Assembly (NCBI GenBank): GCA_030765065.1
Contig: CM060979.1
Location: forward strand, 111,092,350 to 111,156,349
Direction of reading: 5' to 3'
Length of the DNA: 64,000 nucleotides
DNA from: Deroplatys truncata
Taxonomy: Eukaryota; Arthropoda; Insecta; Mantodea; Mantidae
The notes beneath the pieces were generated by a model. The model did not search any database and had not been told where the DNA came from. It saw only the letters and a list, made by a program, of their open reading frames with translations. The first letter of the stretch is position 1. Each line of letters opens with the position of its first letter. This document shows, in pieces, positions 23,899 to 34,965 of the stretch. The position numbers were made by a program, and so were the translations under genes.

Positions 23899-24145
23899 GT
23901 GGAAAGGAAGAATCAGAGGACTGAAAAATGCAATGCCATTTGAACCACGGATCTTCCAGTTTCCGTCCGGTTACTCTAACCACTGAGCTACCATGGCAAC
24001 TCCCTGTAGGACATTACATTCCCCAGCTAACACGCATTTTTTCTGGCGAACCACAAAGAGCTCTCAGATATTTTTGAAATGACATACTCCAATGGCGACT
24101 TACAATGCTATAAGTATAAGTCCAGGGCCTCATTAGTTTAGCCTC
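23899..24145 (-). mobile_element. SINE B unit 1
   Basis: Reverse-orientation unit with a tRNA-like head (23935-23997: GCCATGGTAGCTCAGTGGTTA, then GTGGTTCAAATG on the minus strand). It is flanked by the TTTTTCAGTCCTCTGATTC and TGCGTGTTAGCTGGGGAATG blocks. Its far end, GAGGCTAAACTAATGAGG, touches the mitochondrial insertion. It is shared with the units at 24784-25385. Confidence 0.85.
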
Positions 24146-24596
24146 GTGTTAATGTATTTATGGGTAGTGATGTTCGATTATCTACTTCGAGTAGACGAAT
24201 GTTATATGGATTTAATTCATTTTGTGTGGTTATATAAGAATCAAATTCAATATTAGTAAAATCTCAATATTCATAACTTCAATATCATTGGTGACCAATT
24301 GTTTTTAAAGTTAGTGTTGGATTTGTATTTTCATCAATTAAATACAAAATTCGTAAAGAGGGTAAAGCAATAAAAATTAATACTATTGCTGGTAAAATTG
24401 TTCAAAAAACTTCTAAATATTGACCATCTGTTACATATCGATCCATAAGTTTATTTATTATTAAAGTTATAATTATATAACTTACTGTTATTACAATCAT
24501 AGTAATAATAAATATAGAATGATCATGAAAATATATAAGTTGTTCTATTAAAGGTGAAGCTCTATCTTGTAGTCATAAACTTGCATATGTAGCCAT
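24146..24596 (-). pseudogene. NUMT: cox2 5' part
   Basis: Minus strand, invertebrate mitochondrial code: about 150 codons of cytochrome c oxidase subunit II from its ATG (24596-24594). Recognisable features are [54 protein letters not shown] and RLLEVDNR. The frame is open only if TGA is Trp; AGA as Ser restores the conserved QDSASP. It is truncated before the copper-binding C-terminal half. With no frameshift or nonsense change visible, the transfer is recent. It is out of place between nuclear SINE units and is not expected to be expressed as protein. Confidence 0.95.
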
Positions 24597-24783
24597 CAAA
24601 CTTCCAAAAAAAAGTTTATCTTTATTTTTGGAGTTTAAGCCTTTAAATTCTTCATGAAGTTTATTTATGATTAAATTTAATAGGATTTTGTTACGTGAAG
24701 AAATTAATCATATTGATGAAGGGGTTAATAGTAACCCAATTCAAATTCTAAGTCAATTTATGGATAAATTTATGAAATAAAAT
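24597..24783 (-). pseudogene. NUMT: atp6 5' part joined to cox2
   Basis: Upstream of the cox2 ATG and in the same frame, the minus strand encodes a peptide with the pattern of the ATP synthase subunit a (ATP6) N-terminus: FMNLSMNWL, IWIGLLLTPSS, MWLISS, and a LIMNKLHEEFKGL segment. In the usual arthropod gene order atp6 lies downstream of cox2 (cox2-trnK-trnD-atp8-atp6). The direct join therefore reflects ligation of two mtDNA pieces, or a rearranged donor genome. The right border is at GGTCAATTAATG of the SINE B unit. Confidence 0.75.
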
Positions 24784-24989
24784 GGTCAATTAATGAATTA
24801 ATTGTTCTTCCACACCGACATGCGTATAGGACAATGTTGGAAAGGTAAAATCAGAGGACTGAAAAATTCAATGGCATTGCCGGGATTTGACCACAGATCT
24901 TCCGGTTTCCATCCGGTTGCTCCAACAACTCAGCTACCATGGCAACATGCCGGTAGGACATTAAATTTTCCAGCTGACTCGCATTTCAG
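24784..24989 (-). mobile_element. SINE B unit 2
   Basis: Reverse-orientation copy with a tRNA-like head at 24874-24943. Its end sequence CATTAATTGACC adjoins the NUMT. It is followed immediately by plus-oriented SINE B sequence, giving an inverted junction near 24989. Confidence 0.85.
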
Positions 24990-25062
24990 TCCTCTGATAC
25001 TACCTTTCCAACGCTGTCCTACACATATGTCAGTGTGGAAAACGATTAATGCATTAATTGAC
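24990..25062 (+). mobile_element. SINE B 3' fragment
   Basis: Starts TTTCAGTCCTCTGATACTAC and ends with GCATTAATTGACC. It is joined head-to-tail to the next unit and preserves the uninterrupted version of the junction that the NUMT occupies on the other copies. Confidence 0.8.
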
Positions 25063-25385
25063 CTGATAGAGGCTAAACTAATGAGGTCCGGGACTTAATG
25101 TACTAACAGCATTGTAAGTCGGCATTGGAGTATGTCATCTCAAAGCAATCAGAGATCTCTTTGTGGTTTACCGGGAAAAAATGCGTGTTAGCTGGAGAAT
25201 GCAATGTCCTAAAGGCATGTTGCCATGGTAGCTCAGTGGTTAAAGCAACCGGATGGAAATCGGAAGATCCCTGCTTCAAATCCCGACTATGGCATTGAAT
25301 TTTTCAGTCCTCTGATTCTACCTTTCCAACCCCGTACATGTCAGTGTGGAAGAGCAATTAATTCATTGAAACAGAGTAATAAAAA
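25063..25385 (+). mobile_element. SINE B unit 3 (best copy)
   Basis: Carries a 72-nt tRNA-like domain at 25222-25293. A seven-pair acceptor stem (GCCATGG with CTATGGC) can form, box A is TAGCTCAGTGGTTAAAGC, and the B box is degenerate (GCTTCAAATCC). It is preceded by the TGCGTGTTAGCTGGAGAATG block and followed by CAGTCCTCTGATTCTACC and CAGTGTGGAAGAGC. The tRNA-like domain lies in the middle of the shared unit rather than at its end, which is unusual for a simple SINE. Confidence 0.85.
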
Positions 25386-26544
25386 ATTGTTAAAAAAATC
25401 AGTGTCAGTCTGTTGTTCAGCCCCCGTAACTAAATTTCTATTGCTGTCTTATCAGGCATTGTTAAATAAAGGAAGGGGCAGTTTCTGAAACTCGTGAGAA
25501 GCCTTTTATTTTCGCCGAGAGTTGAAGAGGAGATTAAAAATGCTATCTTGCTAATGTTAAATCTGTTAAATTCAAGACCCATTATCTTAGAAACCATTCA
25601 AGATACCATTCAATATGCTGAAATATTTACAGGTTGTAGATGCATGCATTCTAAGTACGCTGATCTACTTTTTCCAATAATTTATTATTTTCCTAATTAT
25701 ACATCTTTCAATTCAAAATTGTCAGCAATTATTTTTTTAAAAAATAACCAACCATGTTATTAATACCAAAGTAGATACACAACAGCATTAGAGATTGTTT
25801 TTATCATCTAAAATTGAATTTAGCTATCTTCAATAGTTTTTGAGAAAACGGTTCATTTATATCACTGTTTGAAGCAAAAATGGAGAAATCAAACTCGCAT
25901 ATTTGCAAAGAAAGAAGCGACATACTTTTCAGATGACAGCTTCTACTATACAGTAGTGCCAATTTGTAGAGAAAACTTCCCTTAAAAGATGGGTTAATGC
26001 TTACCACTCTACTCCAAAGTGCGCATCACAGTACAAAATGGCAGATGCAGTACCACTTCAAAAATATATTTAAAATATTAATATTGTGCGTATAATTATA
26101 AAGTATATATCAAATTAAAGAGGAAATTTCAATTAATAAGACTGTAGAAAAAATCAACAACAACACATGCCATTTTTGGTCATTTCTGTTATTCAGTTCC
26201 CTACTTCCAATAACCCAATTTTAATGATTTCAAGTCTCCTCTTTTTGCCCCTTTGACCTGTTGGTATTTTTAACACACATACACACGAAGTTCTCCCTTT
26301 ATAGTAGGTAGGTGCTATATAGTATAGATTCCAATTCTGCCAATTGAAGGCTGTCTAAATCATAATGCTTTCAAATCAATTAATTTAAAAACATAAGCTC
26401 CCTTGATATTTGATCATTTGTCACGATAATGGGGCGTGATCTTCATGTTGCCGTGTGAGCTTTCCGATATCAGCACCGTAAAGCGGATCATAACGATTTT
26501 CTTTTTTTCCGTTGTACGATTGGAAAGTCCAACTTACAAAATAT
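25386..26544. other. Unassigned AT-rich DNA
   Basis: No recognised domain. A frame at 25494-25763 gives a hydrophobic peptide of no known family. Confidence 0.4.
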
Positions 26545-27392
26545 ATAAAATAATCTGATGTGTTACAATAACATGACTTTCTCTACCTCTATCGTTTATT
26601 AGTGGGTATACAGTTATTCTTACGAAAGCTTACGTTTCTATCTACTTCATTTTAACCTAGATAAACCTTTGCAGAAATAACTACATTACACGCTTCATTG
26701 TACATAGATACAAAGGCAATAGCTATAGGCAAATGTTTTAGAACTGGACGGTATATACTGGCCTTAAATTCCATGCTCTTTCCATGCACCCGCGAGAAAC
26801 AACTCAAAATCGAACAGGGCTTTAAAAGAATGACAAAGTATTGAACAATTCGAGCCACTCATAACGGATATCTCGAAGATATCTAAAGAGATCTACATTT
26901 TTTGTGTATGACAGTTTCGTCTATTGCTTAACGTTTACAGTTATGCAAGATTATACAAAATTCCTTCCTTCCTTCCTTCCTTCCTTCCGAATGAAGAGAA
27001 CTTTACAGGCTACTCCCAGAAAATTCAAGATATACATTTTATTGTCATGTAAATATCTTTAATATATGGTGTTTAATCATAGGATTTGAGAACCAAACAT
27101 TTCGAAAGGTGTTCCATGTAAAGGTTAATTGGGGTTGGAATTTTTTAAAAATCTTGGGTAGCATCTTTGGAAGATGCTGAACTTAAATACCAAGTTTGGT
27201 ATTTATCGGACTTTTCGTTTTTGAGTTATGCTGTTCACACACACCGCGCGCGCGAACCTTTTCTAAAAACGCTTTTTTGGATTCAGGTACTTCAAAACAT
27301 GTATTTCCTGTAAAATATCGAATTCAAATTTTTGGTGGAATAAAATACTTTTTCTACTTACTGTAAGTACGTAGTAAAGAAAACAAAAAGTC
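26545..27392 (-). mobile_element. Element A, full-length
   Basis: Begins AATCTGATGTGTTACAATAAC with ACTTTCTCTACC and ends GTACGTAGTAAAGAAAACAAAA, with all internal blocks in order. It contains a (TTCC)n expansion (26961-26988) inside the core and a CGCGCGCG tract at the usual microsatellite position (about 27245). Confidence 0.9.
26961..26988. repeat. (TTCC)n microsatellite
   Basis: Seven TTCC units expanded from the single AATTCCTTCCGAATGAAG found in other Element A copies (for example about 36062-36079). Confidence 0.95.
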
Positions 27393-27403
27393 CATAGCTG
27401 TTC

Positions 27404-27405
<2 letters not shown>

Positions 27406-27462
<57 letters not shown>
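27406..27462. repeat. (TA)n microsatellite
   Basis: About 28 uninterrupted TA dinucleotides just outside an Element A terminus. Confidence 0.97.
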
Positions 27463-27466
<4 letters not shown>

Positions 27467-28300
27467 GCATATTATGGTAATTCATGGTGGAAAAGCCTGG
27501 AATTATTGCATTTGCCACGTTCGAGGGACACGTGATTTATTGCGGTACCTACTCTATATTTAGAGTTTGTGCATATTCTGTGGAAATGCAGGTTTCATGA
27601 ACCTGTTCCTGCCAACTAGAGGTAAACGGATTTACATGAGAAACGTTCTTGAATGTCAGCTCCCACCTTCATTCGTATTCTTAAACTGCAAAAACCGTTC
27701 ATTGCTTCAGATCATGGACATTTGTGGCAGTAAACTTGGTTATAAACTGTAAAATAATTGCTTTAAACCAATTAATCCTCGAAATTGGACTGTGGATGCT
27801 TTATATAAATCATTGTCGCCCAACATGTAAACTACACGCCTAACTGGAATTTACAATAGCGGGGAAGAGCAAATGAATCACTATCTTACGTGTAGCTTTA
27901 TCATAATCATCATCTTCGAAAAACAATATCTTGAACTGGAGTGCTCTAAACTCAGTGATGAAATAAACGGAATAAATTTATGTTATGATCGGTCAATACC
28001 ACAGGTACGTTATCTCAAAATGATAAACGTATGACAGTGTTAAATTTCAGGTGCGTTCGTTTTGTGGCGAAAACAATGTGCTGCATTATTGGACTTTTGG
28101 AAGAAACGTTTTAAAAACTAGTACATTTTTAAGAGGGCTCCCATTGTAACTAATCTTAAAATTGTACCAATATCAGCCAATTTGAAATGTGTCCACAAAT
28201 TATTTTCAAACTGCATGTTCAACTTCATACACTTGCAGTTTCCCCAAAAAATAGTAAACTTTTAAATTCTGCTCTTCGTACAATCCCATCTCAAATGTAT
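27463..28300. other. Unassigned DNA
   Basis: No recognised domain. A stretch near 28157 (AATTGTACCAATATCAGCC) weakly resembles the short direct repeats at 53252 and 54598. Confidence 0.35.
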
Positions 28301-28309
28301 GCCCATATA

Positions 28310-28680
28310 TGACTTGTGTTAAACATTCTCCTTAGGGGAGGGGTCCCGATACCTTCAGATGCCGTGGTTCGACCGTTGCTTACCCCGTATTTTTGACATT
28401 GCCAGAAGTACGCCTGGCTGAACATCTGAGCCCCTCCCATAATGAAATTCCTCGGATTGGGTTGGACCCGGCGAGGCATGTTCCCGAAACCCATGGCAAA
28501 TTCGCTAGGTCTGGTCGGTGATGCCCATGGGATACCAGCCTCGAGAGCTGGGCGACGGCGTGTCAGGTCATTGTTGGTCCTTTTCGGTAGTATTTCCCTT
28601 TTGGGTTCACGCGCGTAAGTGGTGTATTCACTTCCGTCCCTGCGTAAGGAGGAAACTTTCTAGACTCCAGGTATTGCCCT
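28310..28680. other. GC-rich island, probable mobile-element fragment
   Basis: About 350 bp that are clearly GC-richer than their surroundings, with abrupt edges. It contains GGGGTCCCGATACC, GGTTGGACCCGGCGAGGC, CCCATGGGATACCAGCCTCG and GGGCGACGGCGTGTCAGG. No open frame or RNA fold is convincing. The sharp composition change suggests an inserted element. It is not repeated elsewhere in the window. Confidence 0.35.
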
Positions 28681-28809
28681 TCTAAAATGAGAATTAAACA
28701 TTAAATATAAATAACTTTATTGGCTCATTGAGAGGAATTAAGAACTTGATGTGCATAGCAAGTTACTGATATATAAACAGGCGCTGAAACCTGTGCATAC
28801 CATAAGCTT

Positions 28810-28815
<6 letters not shown>

Positions 28816-28872
<57 letters not shown>
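28816..28872. repeat. (AAT)n microsatellite
   Basis: About 19 AAT units. The frames across it encode only poly-Asn, poly-Tyr or poly-Leu. Confidence 0.97.
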
Positions 28873-28873
<1 letters not shown>

Positions 28874-29611
28874 GACATTTCCCTAATGGAAAGCTCCACG
28901 GAGAGAAGAGCCAGTTGGTTGTCACCTTTCCCTTGTTGAAGAAGCCCTTCCATACTCGTACAATTACAAATTTGCACACATAGAGATTCGTGTATTGTTT
29001 CAAGCGTACACACAGATGGTACTCTTAAAACCGAGGTTAAAAGATACTCCGCGGCGGTAACGCATCCAAAATCATCAATTCATCAGAGTTTTAAGTAATT
29101 TGTTTATCATAATTATCAAATGAGTGGGGGAAAAAACCCAAATTTTGATTCTTTACCAGGTATCCCCCTTTTCTTTCAGCCTTTTACTGTTAATGCTTTT
29201 AATTTTCTGTTTCAAATTTTAAGAAACAATTTCTTTAGTCTAAAGGTCTTATCAATGAAACCCGTACCCAAACAGCCATATTCTTATGGTACAGAAGGTC
29301 AAGTGTTTTACGGTAGACGAAGGATTGTAGAGGAAGAGGGAAAGGGATGTCCCTTTTTTATTTGTTTGTTTGTTTTTTAAAAGTCGATCAGCAGTTTCTC
29401 GCTTTACAAACCAGGCAGAATACAAGATCAATAAGGTGACACAAAACAAAGGCACAAAGAAAAAAATGAGAAGTAAATAGAAAATTACAAAATGAGGACA
29501 ACAGATGTGTTCTCTGCCTGTCTTCTAATTGATAGTCAGCCCGGTGTCATCTCAAAGGTCACATTTACTTTTGCGTATGCTCGTATATCACAGCGACCTT
29601 ATTCTAAAGAG
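28873..29611. other. Unassigned DNA
   Basis: Mixed-composition sequence; the short frames show no family motif. Confidence 0.4.
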
Positions 29612-29664
29612 GGAAGAAGAAGAAGAAGAAGAAGAAGAAGAAGAAGAAGAAGAAGAAGAAGAAA
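29612..29664. repeat. (GAA)n microsatellite
   Basis: About 17 GAA/AGA units, a purine tract on the plus strand. Confidence 0.97.
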
Positions 29665-30225
29665 CTCATTGTTTGTCCTTTACAAGTTCTATCCAACAAA
29701 ATAAATTATCATTTTCTTTCTACATATGATATATTTTCTTTCTACGTATGTTGTATAAAAAGCAAATTTTGTAATATTTATGCTGGTGCTACTGATGTTA
29801 AGATGCATTATTCAGTAATTCCCTTATGAAGCAACATACACATAATGCATATCTTGTTTTTAACGTTTGCTGCAAGCAATAATAATAGTTTTATAATTAC
29901 AACACAATGGACTGTTCTACGTGAACTCCGACAGCAGAAGGTATTTATTATCTTGAACATATTTTCTTAATTTTTTTTAATATTCATAGATTGATCACAA
30001 CGTTTATCGCAAAACGTAGTTCCATACATTCCATTCCGATAATATCCAAGTGGGCGACATTTTAAAAACACGGAAGCAAAAATAATGAAGCGCAATTAAA
30101 TTTAACATTCAATGTTCAACATTCAGTTTTCTTCAAAATGAAAGTTATTTTGCCTTTATTACTGAAAAACGAATAAAAGTTTTTTTTTTAAAACAGAATC
30201 CCCCCACACAAACACACACACTCAC
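29665..30225. other. Unassigned AT-rich DNA
   Basis: Nothing recognised. Confidence 0.4.
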
Positions 30226-30227
30226 AA

Positions 30228-30283
<56 letters not shown>

Positions 30284-30285
30284 AA
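30226..30285. repeat. (AAAG)n microsatellite
   Basis: About 15 AAAG tetranucleotides preceded by a short imperfect CA stretch. Confidence 0.97.
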
Positions 30286-31032
30286 AACTGTGCCAATCGT
30301 ATAGTGAGCGTAGACTGATAAACAGCTATTGCATCCAAAAGGAGAAAATGTTAATAGATATCGAAAAAATGTTTAGTCTAAAATATGCATTTCCTGTATA
30401 GCTGTTTTATTCGGTTAGGATAATATGTAACCTAAATTTTCAAAATGGGGACACGAAAACAATCTTAAGGCAAACAACCGTTGATGTAATTGATTTCTCA
30501 TTTGAAAGTACTCTATTCTGAAAATGCAATTGCTTTAAAAAATAGGCTTCCTTTCAATTAAAAATATGAAGAAGCAAATAACACCAAGCTGTGAGATTTA
30601 GATAGTTTGTATTGTAATTCACATCCTGAATACCTAAAATGCCTTTCTTCCCTGGTTGACATTAAAATTCCATAGGAAGTCACTAGTTTTATCCGCAATT
30701 TCTGGCAACAGTGCATGTTTTTGAAACGTGCTGTCCATTTCGTTGTAAAATACGAGAGTATATTAGTATTTATTTTCGGAGTTTCAAAGAATTAAATATT
30801 CCATCGATTGAAGCAATACAAGCTGATCGTGTAACATTACACAATATTCAGTATGAGGTTTTTGTTATATTTGCAATAATAACTAAGTCCAATATATCAC
30901 CTATCTAGATTAAATATCTTTTTCTATTAAAATAGAATATATTTTATGTTTAATATTGATAAAGAAATAAGAACTAACACATTACATAAATCTTATTCTG
31001 CTAATCCTCATACATTATTATTGCTATCTATA
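30286..31032. other. Unassigned AT-rich DNA
   Basis: Nothing recognised. Confidence 0.4.
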
Positions 31033-31761
31033 AAAACTGATGTGTTGCATTCAAATAACTTTCTCTACTCGCTCTAAAAACTATTCTTGCCAACGCTTGT
31101 TCTTCTATCTACTTCTTGTTAATTGAGATAAACTTTCATTACACCTTTACATATTCGATACAGTAAGCTAAAGCGAAGGTCAGATTTTTAAAAAGGCGGA
31201 TCGCTATGTGATGGCTTAAATAGTCTTTCAAGACCACGAGAAAAACGAATATCGACTTAACAATTGAGAAAAGTATAAAATATTTGATAAAATACCAAGT
31301 ATTTAAAATTTTAAATAAATCCGAAATTGGTTAACACCACAAAAAAAATGTTATTTGATATAAATTGTGTGCTTTAACGAGATGTAAGGTATGTGTAGAA
31401 ATATTTTGTCTCTTACGATTTTCCAGTTATACAAAGTCATCCAGAATGAAGAGGTTTTCACAGGCTAATCGTAGAAAAATTTATAGGTCATGCAAATATT
31501 TTAAACAGTGGTATTTTAATCAAAACTGATAGAGCCAACCAGTTTCCGAAATATTTTCCAAGTAATGGGTAGTTTGGACTAGGGAAATTTTCTTGTTGCT
31601 TCCTTGGAAGATGTTGAACTTAAATAACAAATTTGGTATTTAACGGACTTTTCGTTTTGGAGTTATGCTGTTCAGACATAGACCTTTCTCTTAAAATGCT
31701 TTCTTTGGATTCGGGGAGTCTCAAAATCTGTATTTCCAGTGAAATCTCTTATCGAATTTTT

Positions 31762-31774
31762 GGGTGGAATACAA
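31762..31774. repeat. Target-site duplication, left copy of SINE C
   Basis: GGGTGGAATACAA, present once in other Element A copies but twice here (again at 32054-32066), flanks the SINE perfectly. Confidence 0.95.
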
Positions 31775-32053
31775 ATTAAAATTAAATTGAGTTTTACTTA
31801 TGGACGTTCTTTAACTGCTGTGGTTCTTAGCGTCCCATTCTATATTGGGCGTGAAAGACCGGTAATTGCTCAGAGGCCTCTTTATCAGGTTTGAGATTCT
31901 TTACGTGCCGTAAATCTACGACACGGGACCACCGGCTTTACTTCCCTTCCGAAGGAAGTCATGCTCAGGATTTTTACGTCCGAAAAAATCCATCACCCAC
32001 GACCTCGGGAACTAGAGGCTAGCAATGCAACCACTACACCAAGGAGGACGACA
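31775..32053 (-). mobile_element. SINE C copy 2
   Basis: Collinear with 20758-21048 over its whole length. Box A reads TTGGTGTAGTGGTTGC on the minus strand, a better match to the consensus than copy 1. A short deletion has removed the B box (CTCGGGAACTAG is joined to CACCCACGAC), so this copy should not be transcribed by pol III. The 3' end is again the AATTTAATTTTAATT type. Confidence 0.93.
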
Positions 32054-32098
32054 GGGTGGAATACAATACTATAGGTAAGCAGTAGAAAAAGTAAAAAG

Positions 32099-34849
32099 TA
32101 GAGTTGTGGTATAAACGACTGCCTCTCATTGCTGAATCTTACATGTAATTAAATCGAAAAAAGTGCAACTTTGAGTGTAACTTGAAATAATTTCTGGCAA
32201 AAACTGTTGTCATGGTTAAGGAAAAATGGACGAAAAACTCATGCTTTATAAGAATAATATGTTAGTTGAAAGAATAAATGTTAGTTGATAATGGGTAGAG
32301 AAAATCGTAAATATTGGAAACTAAGCGACGTTGCTCCTAAGCAATTTCGAAATATGGGATATTCGACATGTGGGAGGGAGTTCGAGTTGAACTAAGTGTG
32401 AATACAGAAACGTTGCCCACTGAATAATATTTGCACCAGTTGACTTTTTGGACAAATTGTATTGGTCCCTATCTTACTTAAGCGTGCTGTTCTTTTGAGG
32501 ATGGCAGTAACCTAGTATTAATTATGCCGTTACCTTGTTGCACGTCTGGGTATTTAAGTCTCAAATACCGTTCTAATTAAATTCGCTTAAACCTCTGTAC
32601 TCCAGAGACAATGGAATTCACGTACAATGGTCTAGGAGATTCTTTATCTTGAGTTCTCTCCTTTACCATCCCCTTGTATCAATACCTACTCACTGAAATG
32701 GGAACAAACCGGCGGATATTTATTTTCCATATCCTTAATCTTCCACCTAGACAATTTTCGAAGTTCTAGAAACGTCGTATTGCCTGTAAATGTTTTAGCG
32801 GTGAAACAATTATCCAAATTATCGAAGCATAATTTTAGGGATGTGTAGTATCTTCCCCTTAGCTCCGTAGTTATTTCATAATGTAAAACCCACGAAATGT
32901 AAATATAGTTTAAGGGAGAAAGGATGTCCTGGCGTTAATATTTCCAAATAGCAGTAAAATTGCATATATGACGAATATCTACCCATTCCATTAATTTTAA
33001 AATGTTGCACTTGGGGCAGTCTGTAACTATCCAATAAGTAATTATTTCGTAACGGATTATAAGCTTATCTGTCTACCCAATAGGTAAATACTCTTCTTTC
33101 TTTGTATATTACTTAGTAGGCACATTTTATTGCATTGATGATACACGGTTATCTATATACAGAAAATGAGGGAAACTACTAGATAAACGCTGTTATAACC
33201 TTTTATATATCAAGTACGAACAATAACATTTTAGCGAACAAATGTTAAGTATTTCAGACGAAGTCCAAAATACCGGATGACTCCTTTAAACCCTTTGCGT
33301 ACGTGGTGCACACAACAGTTTTTAGTAAATGTTCTCCAAAATATATTAAATAAAATAAATAAATGTAATATAAGTACTGTATAAATACAAACGACATAGT
33401 TGTCATTTGTTGACATATTCTCATGAACCCTACCTATAAACGTACCAACGCCTCCTAGAGAGCGTTGACCATAACAATACAAGATGCAATTTAGGGAGAA
33501 GTACCCTCCAGGTCAACATCCACGGTATCTAACATCTGCGACTTCAGTCACTGGAAATGTCGGAGAAACAAGTGGCGGATTTTCATTTTCAGGGAATAGT
33601 TTCACATTTACTAAGAACTGTCGTTTTCACTTCCATGTTGCGAAATAAATCTTTCATTTTTATGAAGGGTTTCTAATAAACAGTAAAACGCTGTTAACTT
33701 ATATTTCTTGAAATGTTGTGATGAAATGTTCACTTACATTTCTCGTTTTATGATCAAGCATTTTGTTTAAAAGCCTGTTAAGGTTGGTATGAATGGTCAA
33801 GGCCATCTGGATTTTGTTTATTATGCCGCTAAAGTAGGTACTATATGTCCGACAAGAATCTGTTCTATAGAGCGTCTACCAAAACAGAACAAAAATCGGT
33901 ATCAAGAAGCTTCCTAATACATACGCAGTGTTAGAACTTTGACCTCTGCAGGTATCTGCAGTACTAGAATAAAATGTAATAAATAAACAAATAATTAGTT
34001 AAATGCCCAGTACCTATCTGTTGGTATTGCATATCACCAGTCTGTTTTGCTTGGCTCTTACACTATGATAACCTAGAATGCTTAGGCTATGATAGCGTTG
34101 GTTCTGTTTTTAGGAGCATTTTTCAAGTTTAACGCTCTAGGTTATATCTATCGGAGATAAATTATGAAGTTATGTTCAGATGAGTCCGGGGTCCTTAGAG
34201 CTTGGGATTAATCCACATTCGTCTTCTGGGTATAAATGGGAATCCCAAGAAAATACCTTATGCATGTATCAAAATTCGAATTCGGACCTTCGGAATATAA
34301 GGCAGGCACGCTATCCCCACACCACAGAGGTGGGCAAAGTCATTTTCATAGTTTCTTCAATTTGTTCATACTTTTAATACAAAGGCATTGCATATTCAGT
34401 AAGTCTTTTAGTTATTTAGAAATTGAATTAAAAACTATAAAATACTTTTATTTTAAAAGTAAACTTATGTGTAATTATTTTAACGCGATGGATTCAGTCG
34501 CTTAGAAGCGTATAACAACTCGGAAATAAAACTCAACAATTTTACATTGCATATATACTGACATAGCAATGATCGAACAATAATCAATAGTATAATTATT
34601 TTCTGGACAGAAGCATCTAGTTAATATTTTACTCTTCAACCAGGACTTTGTAGGACTTACACTCCCAAGGGCTTACAAACCAATGCCTTGGGTCAGTAGC
34701 CTGTAGGATCAAGCAAACGTTGGATCAGGGTAGCTGAAATGGTGATGAAGAAGAAGGAAATTAAATACAGTGATGAAAGGGATGAAAGGAAATTTCGCAG
34801 ATCAAATTCTCCAACCCCGCATTCGCCTAGTGACCGAGGAAACCGCGAA
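32099..34849. other. Unassigned DNA
   Basis: 2.7 kb with no recognised gene, RNA or repeat family. Minor frames (33482-33231 minus, 34180-34505 plus) lack domains. Confidence 0.4.
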
Positions 34850-34965
34850 AAAACCTTCAATCAGATTGGGAGTTTGAACTTCGGGCCCCCCCCCCCTAAT
34901 GCGAGCCACAGACGTTACCGCCTGAGCCATCCCGCTGGGTGGTTAATGTTCTCTGTTGAGTTAAT
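34850..34965 (-). mobile_element. tRNA-derived SINE head
   Basis: On the minus strand: box-A-like GATGGCTCAGGCGGTAACG, then GTGGCTCGCATT, a G run, and B-box-like AGTTCAAACTC. Same arrangement as the relic at 2312-2425. Confidence 0.5.

Larger units (their letters stand above)
31033..32098 (-). mobile_element. Element A, full-length, split by SINE C
   Basis: Begins ACTGATGTGTTGCATTC with ACTTTCTCTAC and ends AGTAGAAAAAGTAAAAA. The copy is complete apart from the 279 bp SINE at 31775-32053, inserted in the GGGTGGAATACAA block near the left terminus. The host sequence resumes exactly after the insertion. Confidence 0.92.

Noticed and set aside
24146-24783. True mitochondrial contig or contamination
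   Set aside because: Both sides continue without break into nuclear SINE B units that recur nearby, and the two mitochondrial pieces are truncated, so a nuclear insertion is more likely.
25222-25293. Functional tRNA gene
   Set aside because: The acceptor stem pairs, but the T-arm is broken (CCTGCTTC) and the same sequence occurs within repeated units on both strands, so it is a SINE promoter domain.
28725-29013. Frames with poly-Tyr, poly-Leu and poly-Asn
   Set aside because: Produced solely by the (AAT)n microsatellite.
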